Shown: positions 1-12,489 of the stretch, in pieces | Position numbering within the stretch: the stretch's first letter is position 1 | Layout of the letters: each line of letters begins with the position of its first letter | Source of the DNA: Datisca glomerata | Lineage: Eukaryota; Streptophyta; Magnoliopsida; Cucurbitales; Datiscaceae | Assembly (NCBI GenBank): GCA_003255025.1 | Contig: QANY01003944.1 | Coordinates: 1,081,924-1,145,923 of the forward strand | DNA: 64,000 nt | Reading direction: 5' to 3' | Position numbers and translations under genes: made by a program | Notes under the pieces: generated by a model | Databases searched by the model: none | What the model saw: the letters and a program-made list of their open reading frames with translations, nothing else | Told to the model about the DNA's origin: nothing

Positions 1-328
1 AGAGTAGATTGCCACCGTGACCGAGCAGAAAAACCAATCTGAACAGTTGATCACATAATGTCCCACTTGACGTTTGAGATGTGAACAGTTGTTAGATTAG
101 ATAAACTTAATCTGATGTGATGGACATAATCTAGGAGGAATATTCTGTTGATTCCTCGAGTTTAGAGAGATTGAGCTAAATCTTGTAACTCATCAAGAGC
201 ATATAAACAAAGGCCAATTGTAAGTCGATTGGTAAAATACAAACTCAAGAAATTATACATTTGTTCTTGAGATCTCTCTCTCTCTTATTATTCTTATATT
301 TTGTAGTGTGAGAAAATTTTTCTTTACA
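1..328 (+). repeat. Ty3/gypsy 5' LTR, right-hand part (cut by window start)
   Basis: This stretch matches the R/U5 side of the LTR at 17273-18062, including the segment ending in a CT-rich tract and a terminal TTTACA. The LTR ends in CA at 327-328 and is followed directly by a primer-binding site. The left part of the LTR lies outside the window. Internal protein remnants in the same orientation follow, so this is the 5' LTR of the element whose 3' LTR ends at 18062. Confidence 0.85.
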
Positions 329-331
329 TTT

Positions 332-347
332 TGGTGCTTTCATTGAG
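332..347 (+). promoter_or_regulatory. Primer-binding site of the gypsy element
   Basis: TGGTGCTTTCATTGAG begins three bases after the LTR end. TGG is the complement of a tRNA CCA end, as expected for minus-strand priming. The priming tRNA was not identified with certainty. Confidence 0.7.
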
Positions 348-382
348 TGTCTGAGAGTTTTTACTCAAGAAGATAACTGGAG

Positions 383-1720
383 ATGCCTCACACTAGATCA
401 CGTGCTGCACGGGAAGCGGGAAATGACCCCGGATCAACCCGCACAGCTGACGGGAGTGCACGACATGATTCAGACCATATTGAGTAGGATGTAAGGAATG
501 GAGAGCCGTAACAGTAAAGCATTATGAAATGCGTGGCAGACCGTGCAAGGGCAGATTACCACATTGCAGCGGGAAATTGTGGAAACAAGAACGGAAGTCA
601 GCCAGAATACTGTGGGAAGGGAGCGTGAAGCTGAAGATCAGAACCAAGAGCAAAGGGAGCAGACGCGGCAAAAACCAAAACCAGTAACTAGCCATTACGT
701 CCGTAACGGAAACTCTGAAGCTACTTCGCATGATAAAGGGAAAGGAATCACCAATGAGAACCGACCCGTCTAGCCAGTCATGGAGCGGGTAGTAGAAAGG
801 ATGTTGAAGCGGAAGATGCTTGAGATGAGGAAACTAGGAGCAAGCGGAGTAACAGATCTAGAAACTTTAATTCGCACCCCACTGTGCCCAGAAATCCTAT
901 CCACTCCGTTACCGAAGAAATTTGTGGCCCCCAAGTTTAAATGTTACGAAGGGAAGTCAGATCTTGTTGAACACCTACGTCATTTAAGCAAGTGATGGCA
1001 CTTCATCAGCATGAGGATGAGCTGATGTTCCGAATGTTCCTAGCTAGTCTGGATGGGAATGCGCTAAAGCGGTACCACCACTCTTTACCCCCTTGCTCAA
1101 TTGACAATTTTACTAGAATGTCTTCTATTTTTTTGGAGCAGTACTACACCTACCTAATGATGATGGAAGATTCAGAACACCTCGTGATGATTATGATTAG
1201 GAAAGGAGAATCATTGCGGGAGTATACGCATCGTTTCAAAGATGAAATGTCCAAGGTGGAAAACTGTGATGATCGTGTTGCTAGATTGGCATTCAGACGC
1301 AGGCTGGATCTCAACTATTCGAGGATCTATCCAAGAATAAGCCCCCATGGAAGAAACCTTCCTCCGAGCACAGACGTACATAGCCCTAGGAGAAGAAAAT
1401 AAGAGCATTCAAAAGTTGATTGAACAACGAAATCCAGTGCATCAGAAGGATGACAGTAGCGCGAGAACGAGAAAGCGTGGATTAGAAAATTTCAAAAAGA
1501 AGGAAGATGAGAGGCAAGGTAACTTCGGGAAATGGCTAAAACTAGTTGGATGAATTCACCCCAGGGACAAAATATATATCCTATTGACTATCCTAGTATA
1601 TCAAATTCTTGAAGTTATCAAGGATGAACTTTGGTTGAAACGGCCCCATCCCATTACAAAGGAGCTAGATCCAAGGGATAAATATAAATATTACCACTTT
1701 CATCGGAGTGTTGGTCATGA
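383..1720 (+). pseudogene. gypsy gag remnant
   Basis: The likely gag start is the ATG at 383, but stops follow within about 35 codons. Recognisable gag continues in pieces at 543-773, 780-995, 992-1402 and 1347-1553. The piece with PKFKCYEGKSDLVEHLRH followed by MFRMFLASLDGNALKRY resembles the Retrotrans_gag capsid domain of plant gypsy elements (a y-x-G-x-x-D-p-x-x-H region, then the SL-x-G-x-A block). The tail, with YYHFHRSVGHD, resembles the histidine-rich region before a zinc knuckle. At least two frameshifts and several stops make it non-coding. The sequence breaks off at 1720 where the copia element is inserted; the zinc knuckle and the gag-protease linker are not seen on the far side, so some gypsy sequence has also been lost. 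Confidence 0.8.
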
Positions 1721-3107
1721 TGTTAGGATCGATCGATTTTAAAATTAAAAAAAATTATATTTGAACCACGAACGGTTCGTGGGCAGAATATAAAAAAATC
1801 GATTTAACTTATTTAATCATATTAAATAATTTAAAATCAATTTTAGTTTGATCATGTATATAGATATTAAAACGAATAGATTGAGGGAAAACAAATTTTC
1901 ACTTTTACTGTATATAGGAGAAATTTCTGAACTGGTGGAACTTCCTCGAGCATTCTTCACGTTCTTCAAGCTTTAAGATCAAAATCAGAAACTTGATCTT
2001 CCACGAACAATTTCTGAATTAGTCCAACTTAGTTCATTTTTTTATATTCATGTTCTTTGAACTATTTCTAAAACTGAATGGATCCACATTGACAAAGCTT
2101 AGGATTCAAATACCCGACGAATTTATCTCCATAAATTCCTAACCTATTTAATCATGACATCGTATGACTTCACTATAGGTTCGATGTCAAGTCAACTTTT
2201 GATTCATGCGCACTACATTTTCTTTTGGTGTAAAGAAACTCTATTTATTTTCACGGTCCATAAAATCTTTTACTAATAATATCTATCGTGAATATCACTA
2301 ACAAGAATGGAATGTAAAATTACCATTTACCCCTCTTATTATTATTTTTTTATCTTTTTTATTGACTATGAATAAGAAAGACATTATAGTAAATTGTCTC
2401 GTACAATCGACAACTCTTATTCAATGACTCATTTCATCAAATACTTGACCAAGTTAATTTATTCACATACTCATCAATAAAGCATAAGGTGGTATTGTTG
2501 CTTTCACAATCCAACCACGAAGTTTCATATTTGTGGATCACATAATTTCTACTTAATTAAATTACAATCCCAACAGTCAAGGTATTTCCCGCCAATTCGA
2601 ACTCACTAATTTAAAATATCAAATATTGCAACTAACAAAGTCAAGTTACGTATTCACATCAGGATTATTGAAATTATGAAAATACCCTTAAGATGTAATA
2701 ATTAGATTTAGAGCTAGGTAAATGGTTTCGGGCTCTAAACTAATTTATTACTGGTATATTCAACATGTTCATAACATGTCTAGGTTAACAATTTGAGTCT
2801 CCACTCTTATGTCCCAAGACTGACATCCAACAGTTCAATCTAACAGTCGTAATCAGATTCGATTGTCAAGTCGATCATAAGACTGTGAATATCTTTCTGA
2901 ACTATTTTAGAAGAGTTTATCTGTAGATGCTTTTGTCTTCACTATTCTTTCGTTGATAATAGTTTCAGGACATGAGTAACTTATAAACACACTTTAATTT
3001 AAATAAAATTTTCAATTTATTAATAAAAAATTCAGTAATACAAATGTCTAAGAAATAACTAACAAATAAATAGTTATTACACGCTACTTTATGGACATAT
3101 TCCAACA
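1721..3107 (-). repeat. copia 3' LTR (1387 bp)
   Basis: The + strand reads TGTTAGGATCG at 1721 and ends CATATTCCAACA at 3107, so both orientations begin with TGTT and end with AACA. It matches 8733-10625, except that about 530 bp present in that copy (about 9030-9560) are absent here. The join lies at the short word GTCCAACTTAG near 2025, suggesting a deletion between short repeats. Confidence 0.85.
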
Positions 3108-3159
3108 ATCTCCCACTTGGACTAAAGTAGGCGTGTACAATCTCTTATCCCCAAGCCCT

Positions 3160-4640
3160 CCAGATGACCATACAAAACTTTACTCCTTAATGTCTTCATG
3201 AATGGATCTGCCAGGTTGTTGACCGTCAAAATAAGCATAACCATAACGTCTCTATGCTGAACAATCTCTCTAATCAGGTGATACTTATGTTTTATGTGTT
3301 TGGATCTCTTATGACTTTTAGGTTCCTTAGAATTTTCTAAGCCCTACTGTTATCACAAAAAAATATCATGGGCTTTTCAGCGTTTGGAACAACTTCCAGA
3401 GTCTTCAAGAATTTTCTAAGTCATACAACCTCCTTTGTTGTTTCACAAGATGCCACATATTCAGCTTCCATGGTAGAATCAGCAATGCAAGATTGCTTGA
3501 TACTTCTCCATACAACTGCTCCACTATTTAGGATGAACACCGATCCTGAAGCGGACCTCCTAGAGTACTTATCAGCATGAAAATTAGAATCTGTATGCCC
3601 TGTCATATTCAAGTTACTACCTGAATACACAAGCATGTAATTCCTTGTTCTCCTAAGATACTTAAGGATATACTTGACGGTATTCCAATGCTCGATTTCA
3701 GGATTAGATTAGAAACGATTTACTATGCCCACGTCATAGAAAATATGAGGTCTAGGACAAAACATCATATACATGAGGCTTCCTACGGCTGAGGCATAGG
3801 GTATCATTCTCATGTCTTCCTCTTCTTGAGGAGTCTTAGGAGACTCCTCCTTGGAGAGGCTGACTCCATGTCTAAAGAGAAGAAATCCCTTCTTGAAAAG
3901 TACCAATTGTCTGTTCTTCCGATCTTGAAAGATCTGAATACCTAACACAAATCCAGCTTCTCCAAGATCCTTCATGTAAATTTGCTTTGCAAGTCAAAAC
4001 TTGACATCATGCGATTTTCATACATCGTTCCTAATGAGTAGAATATTACCTACATACAAGACTAGAAAAATCACATTCCCTTCGTGTATCAACTTATACA
4101 CACAAGGTTCGTCCACCAATTATTTAAAACCACAGTTCTTAACAGTTTTGTCAAATCTAATATTCCACGCCCGTGATGCTTGCTTAAGTCCATAAATGGA
4201 CTTCTGCAGTTCATAAACTTTACCTTCTTAGTCTTTCTCCATGAACCTATCTAGTTGAGCCATAAAAATACGCTCTTCAAGATTGCCATTTAGAAGGGCA
4301 GTCTTAACGTCCATTTGCTAGATTTCATAATTAAGGGCAACAATAATGGACAAAATGATTCGGATGGATTTACGCATGACTACCAGTGAGAAGGTATCCT
4401 CGTAGTCTATACTTTCATTTTAGGTATAGTCCTTGGCTACTAGCCTAGCTTTAAATGTCTCTACATTCCCATCCGGACCTCTTTTCTTCTTATAGATCCA
4501 TTTGCGTCCTATGAGTTTTATCCCTTCAGGAGGATCTACAAGTTTTCAGACTCTGTTCGAGTACATCGAATGTATCTCAATGTTCATGGTTTCTTGCCAT
4601 AAGTTTGCTTCAGGACCAGCCATGGCCTCCGAGTAAGAGA
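3160..4640 (-). pseudogene. copia RT and RNase H remnant
   Basis: Read on -, the region gives plant copia RT blocks: a WIYKKKRGPDGNVETFKARLVAK-type segment near 4480, then MDVKTALLNGNLEE near 4310 and YGLKQASRAWN near 4190. MKDLGEAGFVLGIQIF at 3975 and PYASAVGSLMYMM near 3800 follow. RNase H is at 3421-3636, with GHTDSNFHADKYSRRSASGS and the catalytic-type STMEAEY block. The RT active site, normally YVDD, reads YVGN near 4050, so both aspartates are lost. There are several in-frame stops. This copy can make no active polymerase. Confidence 0.82.
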
Positions 4641-4769
4641 TTGGTTCATCTAGGTCCTTGTCTGAGACAATTGTCAAAGCTTCTCCATGGGTCATGTACC
4701 TTTCAGGTTGTCTCATAACTTTCCCACTATATCGAGGCTCTATAGTCTCTGGCTCCTATTGTAGTTCTT

Positions 4770-5720
4770 TCATTGTTGAATCAGAAACAATTTTTGATAG
4801 GAAGTTGGTGTTCTCCCACTCAATAATTCCTCTAGCACAACTGTGCTTCTCGACTGTACACTTTTGATATAATCTTCTTCGAGAAAATGAGCATTCGTGT
4901 TAACGAATATTTTATTATCAGTCGTATTGTAGAAGATATACCCTTTCATTCCCGTATGATATCCTACAAATATGCACAATTTTGAACGACTGGCCAACTT
5001 ACATGTCTTCAGTCTTAGAACATGTGCTAGGTGATCCCTATATTCATATGGTGTACCAGACACCGTCTTTGATAGAACTTGGTTCATAATATATGTCGCT
5101 ATTAGTAAGGCATATCCCCAGAATGAATCTGGGAGAGATGGGTAACTCATCATGGATCTAACCATATCCATCAGAGTTCGATTCCTTCTCTCTAACACAC
5201 CACTTTATTGTGGCGTACCAAGTGTTGTAAGCTGAGAAAGAATACCGTATTCCTTAAGAAGGTCATCGAACTCTCCTAGCAAGTATTCTCCACCACGATC
5301 AGATCATAATGTTTTGATTTGTTTTTCTAATTGCTTTTCAACCAAGACCTTATATTCTTTGAACTTTTCAAAGGTTTCAGACTTTTGATGCATTAGATAA
5401 ACATGACCAAAACGTGAGTAGTCATCAATGAAGGTTACGAAGTATTCATAACCTCCTCTTGCTTGGATATTCAATGGCCCACATGCATCACTATGTATGA
5501 GTTCAAGACATTGAATGACTCTTTCACCTTTTGATGAAAAATGTCTATTGGTCATTTTGTATTCTATATAGGATTCACATGTGGGTAGTGTACCCACATT
5601 TAAAGATTGCAAAGGACAATCCTTCAGAAGTCTTTTAATCATGTCTAAGCTAATATGTCTATGATGTAAGTGTCACAGATAGGTTAAATAGATTGTGTCA
5701 TAGTTCAACCTTTTACTATC
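4770..5720 (-). pseudogene. copia integrase remnant
   Basis: The piece at 5304-5642 carries the GAG-pre-integrase to integrase core junction, with LELIHSDACGPLNIQARGG and FVTFIDDYSRFGHVYLM. The piece at 4770-5198 continues with LERRNRTLMDMVRSMMSY (canonical ERRN block) and GYALLIATYIMN, then the C-terminal KLCIFVGYHTGMKGYIFY. This is the usual copia integrase order. The stretch between the pieces has stops and is only partly alignable. Confidence 0.82.
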
Positions 5721-5798
5721 CCTATGTGAATCGATATTCACTTCAGTTTCACAAATCATGGGTACTACAGCTTTTATGTGATACAATTTATTAATCAT

Positions 5799-6161
5799 TC
5801 ATGCAATAGTAATCATTCGTGCAATAGTAATCATTCGTGCAATAGTAATTAAGCATTCATTTCTAAAAATACCAATATATTTATTAATGAATTTTAGATC
5901 AAATCCTTGCTCAATTAATTCACAAATAGAAATCAAATTCTTCCCAAAACGTAGGACATAATAAACATCACGTAAAATAATAAAATGTTTCTTAAAATAT
6001 AATTTAACAGTTCCCATTGATGCGGCCAATACTAGTGCTTCATTCCCCCAGCGAAAGCTAAACTCACTCTTGGCAAGCCTTCTGATTCCCTTGAACCCCT
6101 GTAGGGAGCAACAGATGTGGTTAGTAGCTGGAGAGTCTACAATAAAAAAAAGTAAAGTCAT
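5799..6161 (-). pseudogene. copia aspartic protease remnant
   Basis: The active-site block reads IVDSPATNHICCSLQGF, where plant copia proteases usually have DSGATNH; Gly is replaced by Pro. The following residues (YYVLRFGKNLISICELIEQG) match the usual YVPNLRKNLISVS-type region. The C-terminus is extended by three short tandem copies of a CATTCGTGCAATAGTAAT-like unit at 5797-5850. Confidence 0.72.
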
Positions 6162-7023
6162 ATACGTAACATGCCTCAGTACTCATTACTATACCTTTAT
6201 ATCTCAACCCTTTGAGATACTCTGGGAAGTTGCGTTTCCAATGACCAGCAGCTCCACAGTGATGACATTTGTCTTTCGACTTGTCTACTCTAGCGGTGCT
6301 CTTGCCTTTGACAGCTCTCGACTTTTGCTTCTTCACTTTTCTTGGACCCCTTCTCTATTTCTTCTTAGAGCTAGAGGTGGAAGGCCTACTTTTAGTAAAA
6401 TTAGCCTCTCCATATTTCCTCTCACCCTTTAGAAATAGGGTCTCAGCAGTTTGCAGATCCTTCATGAGCTCAGGAAGTGAGTAGTTCAGCTTATTCATCA
6501 AGTAATTAAGCTTGAAGTTCTCAAAGGTACTAGGCAAAGTCTCTAGGATCATATCCAATTGAGTCTCTCCATTGACCTCAGCAACCATGATCTCCATCTC
6601 TTTTAGATAACTTATTATCAACATCATATGTTCTCTAACAAGAGTTGCAGGTTCCATCTTGCAGTTCATGAAGTTACGCATAGTTGTCTGTCTGGCTTGG
6701 CGACCCTGATCCCCGAACATTTTGGTGATGTTTAACATCATATCAGTGGTGGTCTCAAAGTTCTGATGCTGCTGTTGCAACACATTGCTCATAGATGCCA
6801 AGATGTAACATCTGGTGACCTCATTAGAACGAATCCAAGAAACATAATAATCATTTTCCTCTTGAGTCGATTCAACAATAGACTCAAGAGGACAAGGGGT
6901 AGTGAGCACGAACTTGTGCTTTTCTACCGTTAGCACGATATCAAGATTTCATTTCCAATCCACATAATTTTCACCGTTGAATTTTTTCAAGTTAAGAATA
7001 GTTGAGAGATGGGATAGCGTCAT
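6121..7023 (-). pseudogene. copia gag with zinc knuckle
   Basis: The likely start is the ATG at 7023, giving MTLSHLSTILNLKKFNGENY, the usual copia gag opening. A stop follows in WK-stop-NLDIVL. From 6936 a 193-residue ORF continues with the UBN2-type gag domain (ILASMSNVLQQQHQNFET, LVREHMMLIISYLKEMEIM). A CCHC-type knuckle, CHHCGAAGHWKRN, lies at 6240-6270, but its last Cys is replaced (the family usually reads GHWKRNC). Gag would package the element RNA; this copy is inactive. Confidence 0.82.
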
Positions 7024-8720
7024 GATTATTGAAAATAATAAATAAAGCAATGTAAATAAATGCTCAATTGTTTAGGAAAGTATGATACATGATGTAACTG
7101 CTAAATATTTTGAAATCCATTAAAAATGTATTTCCTCCATGATGTTATGATAAAAAATGATAGCTTGTCTCATTAAGGGATGAAGTCCAAACTATCTCCT
7201 ATTGCATTGAGACTCTTCTTGTTTGGTTAACGCTCAAATGTCTCCACATCTAGCTTAACCAATCACCAATGGTTTTGGTCACCTTGGCCCCATTAACTAG
7301 CCCTTATGGGGGGTTCCAATGTGTTTCAGTCTAAGTGTTTAACCAACGCATTGACTCTTAAAGATTGCTATAGACTAACAATTCGTCTATGAGACGACCC
7401 TTCCTCACCACTCCCTTTCGAAGTCTTAGCTTCTAAAGTAACTCGATGACTCAAAATGACATGATTCCAAAGTTTCTCACATTCAAGTGAGGGCCGCTAT
7501 GGGCGGTTCTAACCCTTCCTCGTGGCACGATCAAGTTTGCGTTGGAGATCTTGAGAACGTTTCAATGTAAACGACTCTCCCACTCAGTTTTTGAAAACAA
7601 ATTGGATTTTTGGTTGCTTCTCAAAAAACATAACTTTTCTTAATTTGAAAAATGTGGTGAAATTTATAAATGCTTTATTAATATTAAATCTCAATTGAAA
7701 ATCATAACCATTATAAATTTCACATTGTAATTAAATAATAATCATTATCAATTAATCTACAATGATGAATGTACATGCTACATGGCAATTGGATATTAGC
7801 ATATCCATAATCTATATGGCATGTTATATGATGATGCGTGATAAAAATTAAATCATACATTTTAATTTAACCTTCATATTACCTCATTTCTAATTACAAC
7901 ACATAAAAGAATAATAAATAAATTACAAATTAATTTATGAACTAATCTCAATGACGTCTGTAATTTTCTCATTCGTCTCCGTATTGTCCCACCATTTTAT
8001 AACACTTTATAAAATATTAGTCTAATTTTTAAAATAATTATCAATCTAAAATTTTTAATTTTACAACATATTTTTACTTTAATAAATAAATTACCAAGTA
8101 ATTAGTAAATTTATTTATTCTTAAAACAATGTTAAAAAAACTACAATTATACAAGTGTTGAAAAATTTACCAAATTAAATTAAAATTAAATAAGGGAATA
8201 AAATTTATTTTGAAATCATATTTCAAAATTTGAATTTAAAAAACCCTAGGTTTCCTAAAACCATGAGTTTCCGAAACTTATAGGTTTCCTAATTTGATTA
8301 GGACTCTACCGTGCAAGGGACAACACATGGCGGCAGTGGCCAATGGCGGTGAGCGGGAGCCAGCAATGAATAGTACCGCTGGTGAACAGTACCGGTGTGA
8401 ACATTGGCGTTTCTGGTGTCTTCTCGGTGGCTGTCCGTTGACTTTTCGGCAGTGGGTTCGAGTGATTTTTAGCGATGATTAATTTACAACGAATTTAAAA
8501 TTTACAACAATTGCAATAATTAAATTATACGACTTCCTATGTCTCAAATTTCGTGTACATCAATTTTAAATCAAAAACGCCTAGAGCAAATAATCCGGGA
8601 TCCAATCACAAAACATATTCAAAACAATTTTGAATCTACCATACAAACATATGCCAATACCCATGAAATTCACGATATGTTTGTTCTAATTATCTATATG
8701 AATAATCTTAAACCTAAAAT
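7024..8720 (-). other. copia untranslated leader
   Basis: About 1.7 kb lies between the copia primer site and its gag start. It is AT-rich and no protein family was recognised. A GC-richer island lies at 8280-8480, within the part that would be the transcribed leader. The short ORFs there look incidental. Confidence 0.5.
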
Positions 8721-8730
8721 TCTGATACCA
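8721..8730 (-). promoter_or_regulatory. copia primer-binding site
   Basis: The - strand reads TGGTATCAGA two bases from the LTR edge, the standard initiator-tRNA-Met complement of plant copia elements. Confidence 0.85.
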
Positions 8731-8732
8731 AT

Positions 8733-10625
8733 TGCTATGATCGATCGGTTTTAGAATTAAAGAAAATTATATTTGAACCATGAACAGTTCGTGGGCGGAA
8801 TATAAAAAAAATTTGATTTAACTTATTTAATCATATTAAATAATTTAAAACCAATTTAAGTTGGATCATGCATGTACGGTATTGAAATGAATAGATTGAG
8901 GGAAACTAATTTTTCACCTTTACTCTGTATCAGAGAATTTCTGAACTGGTGGTACTCCCTCGAGCGTTCTTAAAGCTTTAAGATCAAAATCATGAATTGG
9001 ATCTTCCACGAACGATTTCTGAATTAGTCCACCAACAACTACCCATTAATTTCAGAAATATATCTCAAAAGAATTTTATGTAGGAATTTAAGTGTGGGCT
9101 CTCAAAACGATTGTAGAAGAAAAATTAAATCTTCCATTTTCAGATTAATTTCGGCGGCAATAGTAGTGAGATGAGAAAACATTTTTCTCTCTTTTTGTCT
9201 GTTGATAAAAACAACTGTATCTAATACTCGTTATCTCTTTGCAATCAAATTGCTATTAGATATTTATCAAAAAATAATTTTTGATATTATAAAATTACTA
9301 AAAATTCCTCAAATTATCTATAATTGCCCAAAATTACATTATCTCCTAGAGTTTAGTTGTATTGAAATTCATCAATCCAATTAATAAATATAATTAATCA
9401 TTATCAATTAATTAATTAATTAATTTTATTTAAGTAATTATCTAACCATTAGAAAATAATAAATAATTAATTCAAGACAACAATTACACTTAACTAACTT
9501 AAGTGACATCACCTATCACATATATGTGTAGGAAATATGCTTTGGCACTAAAATACATTTTGGTCCAACTTAGTTTATTTTTTCTATTCCTGTTCTCTGA
9601 GCTATTTCTAAGACCGAATGGAACCACATTGACAAAACTTAGGATTCAAATACCCAGTGAATTTATCTCCATAAATTTCTGAACTATTTAATCCTGACAT
9701 CGTACGACTCCACTATATGTTCGATGACGAATCAACTTTCGATTCATGCGCGCTACATTTTTTGTTGGTGTAAATAAACTCTATTTATTTTCACGGTCCA
9801 TAAAATATTTTAACATAATACCCATCGTGAATATCGCTTACAAGAGCGGAATGTAAAATTACCATTTTACTCCTCTTGTTATTATTTCCTTAACTCCTTT
9901 ATTGGCTGTGAAAAAGAAAGACATTATACTAAATTGTCTCGTACAATTCACAAGTTTTATTCAATGACTCATTTTATCGAATACTTGGCCAAGTTAATTT
10001 ATTCACACACTTATCAATAAAGCATAAAGTGATATTGTTGCTTTCACAATCTAACCACGAATTTTTATATCTGTGAATCACACAACTCATACTTAATTGA
10101 ATTACAATCCCAACAGCCGAGGTATTGCCCATCAATTCGAACTCTCTCATTTGACATATCAAAGATTATGACTAACCAAGTTAAGTTACATATTCACCTC
10201 AAGATTAAAGTAATTATGAAAATACACTTAAGGTGTAACAATTAGATTTAGAGTTAGTTTAACGGTTTTAGATAGTAAACTAATTTGTTACTGGTCTATT
10301 CAACATGTTCATAACATGTCTAAGTTAACCATTTGAGTCTCCACCCTTATGTCCCAAGACTAACATCTAATGGTTCAACCTAACTGTCGTAATTGGATTT
10401 GATTTCTCAGTTGATCGTAAGATTGAGACTATCGTTCTAAACTATTTCAGAAGAGTTCATCTGGAGACACTTCTGTCTTCGCTTTTCTTTTGTTGACAAT
10501 AGTTCTAGGCCTTGAGTAATTTATAAACACGTTTTTATTTAAAATAAAACTTTTAATTTATTCTTAAAAAAATTAGTAATACAAATGCCTGAGAAATAAC
10601 TAAATACAAATAAATAGTTATTACA
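8733..10625 (-). repeat. copia 5' LTR, outer end truncated
   Basis: It matches 1721-3107 over most of its length, with about 530 bp extra at 9030-9560. That extra piece starts and ends at the word GTCCA, so the shorter LTR is probably a deletion derivative. The homology stops near 10625, before the terminal block that ends the other LTR; gypsy-like sequence follows after a short run of AGTAATACA repeats. Confidence 0.8.
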
Positions 10626-10742
10626 AACTAGTAATACAAATTAGTAATACAGAATCAGAAGGAACACCAGGAATGAAAGAAAAATATACTGTAAGAGCCC
10701 ACCCTTGAAGTAAAAAATGATAGAAAGAAAGCAGTTTGAAGC

Positions 10743-11174
10743 GTGCCGATTATTTTTTATGAAGAAGGCAACGAACATGATGAACACAATGACACTCTTG
10801 TGATAATCATTCAGATTGGGAACTGTTTACTGCAGAGAGTGTTGATTGATGATGGAAATGCTGTGAACATACTCCACCGTTCAACCTTTGAGACTATGGC
10901 GATAGACACCAAGAAGCTGCATGGCCGAAAACAGCCACTCATTGGGTTCAATAGAACAATAACGTATTTCAAAGGAATTTTTTCACTCCTGGTACAGGCT
11001 GACCCATTTAACTACATAACTGATTTTATGTTCATCGACGCATGGTCGCTTTACAATATGATCTTGGGAAGAATGTGGATTCACAAGATGAGAGTTGTTC
11101 CGTCAACCTACTACCAGATGAACCATATTGGACGATCAAGCATCTGCCAGATGCTGCACAGTGTCAGCACTTGA
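10743..11174 (+). pseudogene. gypsy aspartic protease
   Basis: This 143-residue piece contains RVLIDDGNAVNILHRSTFE, matching the plant gypsy retropepsin block normally read as VLIDxGSSADIL. The catalytic Asp is present but the Ser of the D-S/T-G triad is Asp. YNMILGRMWIHKMRVVPSTYYQ matches the conserved YNxILGRxWL...PSTxHQ end. It sits upstream of RT as in Ty3/gypsy pol. The separate reading frame and the stop at 11174 show decay. Confidence 0.82.
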
Positions 11175-11379
11175 TTCCATAAAGAAGAACAATCTCCCTG
11201 TTCTTGAGAGCGGGGAGGGAAAAGCTGAACAATAGGAATTAGATGCGGATGAACTGAGCGAGAGCAAACTAAGGTATGAAGCTGGAAGTGAGACCTAACC
11301 TGTAGATCTAGAAAATGGAAAAGTAAAGACAGTGGGAGCGAGACTATCTGAAGCAAAAAAATGAGAGCTCATCCAGTTC

Positions 11380-12110
11380 CTTAGAAAGAACGTGGATATT
11401 TTTGCTACCACTGCTGCGGAAATGCCAGATGGTGACGAGTCCATAATTTGTCATAAGCTGAATATTGATCATTTAGTAAAACCTATCACAGAAGAAGTGG
11501 TCTTTCACTCTCGAGAGAAAAAAGAGTTAATAAAACAAGTGCAAAATTTTCTCAAGACTGGGTTCATCAGAGAAGTCAGTTACCCGAAGTGGCTGGCAAA
11601 CATTGTAATGGTGAAGAAAAAGAATGGAAAATGGAGAATTTGCAAAATTTGCAAAATTTGCAAAATTTGTCAAGACCTAAATAAAGCTTGCTCGAAGGAT
11701 AATTACCCGTTGCCAAAAATTGATCAGATAGTAGACGCCACATCCAGTCACAAGCTCCTAAGCTTCATGGATGCTCATTCCAGACATAATAAGGTGAAAA
11801 TATTCCATTTAAATCAGGAAGAAAACATCTTTTATTACTAATTTTGGAATATATTGCTACACTATAATGCCATTCGAACTAAAAAATGCAGGGGCAACAT
11901 ATCAAAAATTGGTTAATAAATTTTTGGAGAAGCATATTAAGAAGATGATGGAAGTATATGTAGATGATATGCTTATCAAAGAAGAAAGAAGGGGAGATCA
12001 CATTTGTAACCTTGAAGAAGCATTCTTTACCCTGAGAAGAAGCAGTATGAAACTAAATCTGAAAAAGTGTACTTTTGGAGTAGCAGCGGGAAATATCTGG
12101 GGCAACTAGT
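11380..12110 (+). pseudogene. gypsy reverse transcriptase
   Basis: The ORF at 11392-11841 holds the start of RT (FIREVSYPKWLANIVMVKKK and DNYPLPKIDQIVD). A second ORF at 11867-12109 holds MPFELKNAGATYQKLVNKF and the active-site box VYVDDMLIK with both aspartates. Between KWRIC and QDLNKAC there is an insertion made of a 9-bp word (TGCAAAATT) repeated three times, which turns the usual RxCVDYxDLN into a CKI-rich stretch. A frameshift near 11845 separates the two halves. Confidence 0.85.
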
Positions 12111-12489
12111 GAACAGTATGGGAATCAAAATCAATCCAGATTAGATAAAAGAAATCATGGACATGAAATCACCATAAATGAAAAAAAGAGATCCAATGCT
12201 TAAAAGGAATGTTAGCATCTTTAAATAGATTCATGTCCAGGTGAACAGACAAGTGCATACCGTTCTTCGCGAAGCTGAAAAAGAATTCTCGACAGCAGTG
12301 AGACGAAGAATGTGAAATTGCTTTACTGAAAATCAAATAGTACTTGACTTTGCCAATGCTAATATCAAAACCCTCACCACGAGAAGAACTATCCCTTTAC
12401 CTTGCAATGTCAAAAATCGCAGTAAGTGCAGCACTCGTTAGAACAAAAGTGGTGTCAAAAACCCATATACTTTGTGAGCACCTAGATAC

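Larger units (their letters stand above)
1721..10625 (-). mobile_element. Ty1/copia retrotransposon nested in gypsy gag
   Basis: Direct repeats at 1721-3107 (3' LTR) and 8733 to about 10625 (5' LTR) flank a - strand gag-protease-integrase-RT-RNase H order typical of Ty1/copia. The primer site reads TGGTATCAGA on - at 8721-8730, complementary to initiator tRNA-Met. The polypurine tract reads AAGTGGGAGA on -, next to 3108. Gypsy gag lies on the left and gypsy protease on the right, so the copia element inserted into the gypsy element. The outer end of the 5' LTR (about 27 bp up to its TGTTGG terminus) is missing near 10625, so no target-site duplication can be read. All ORFs are broken. Confidence 0.88.
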
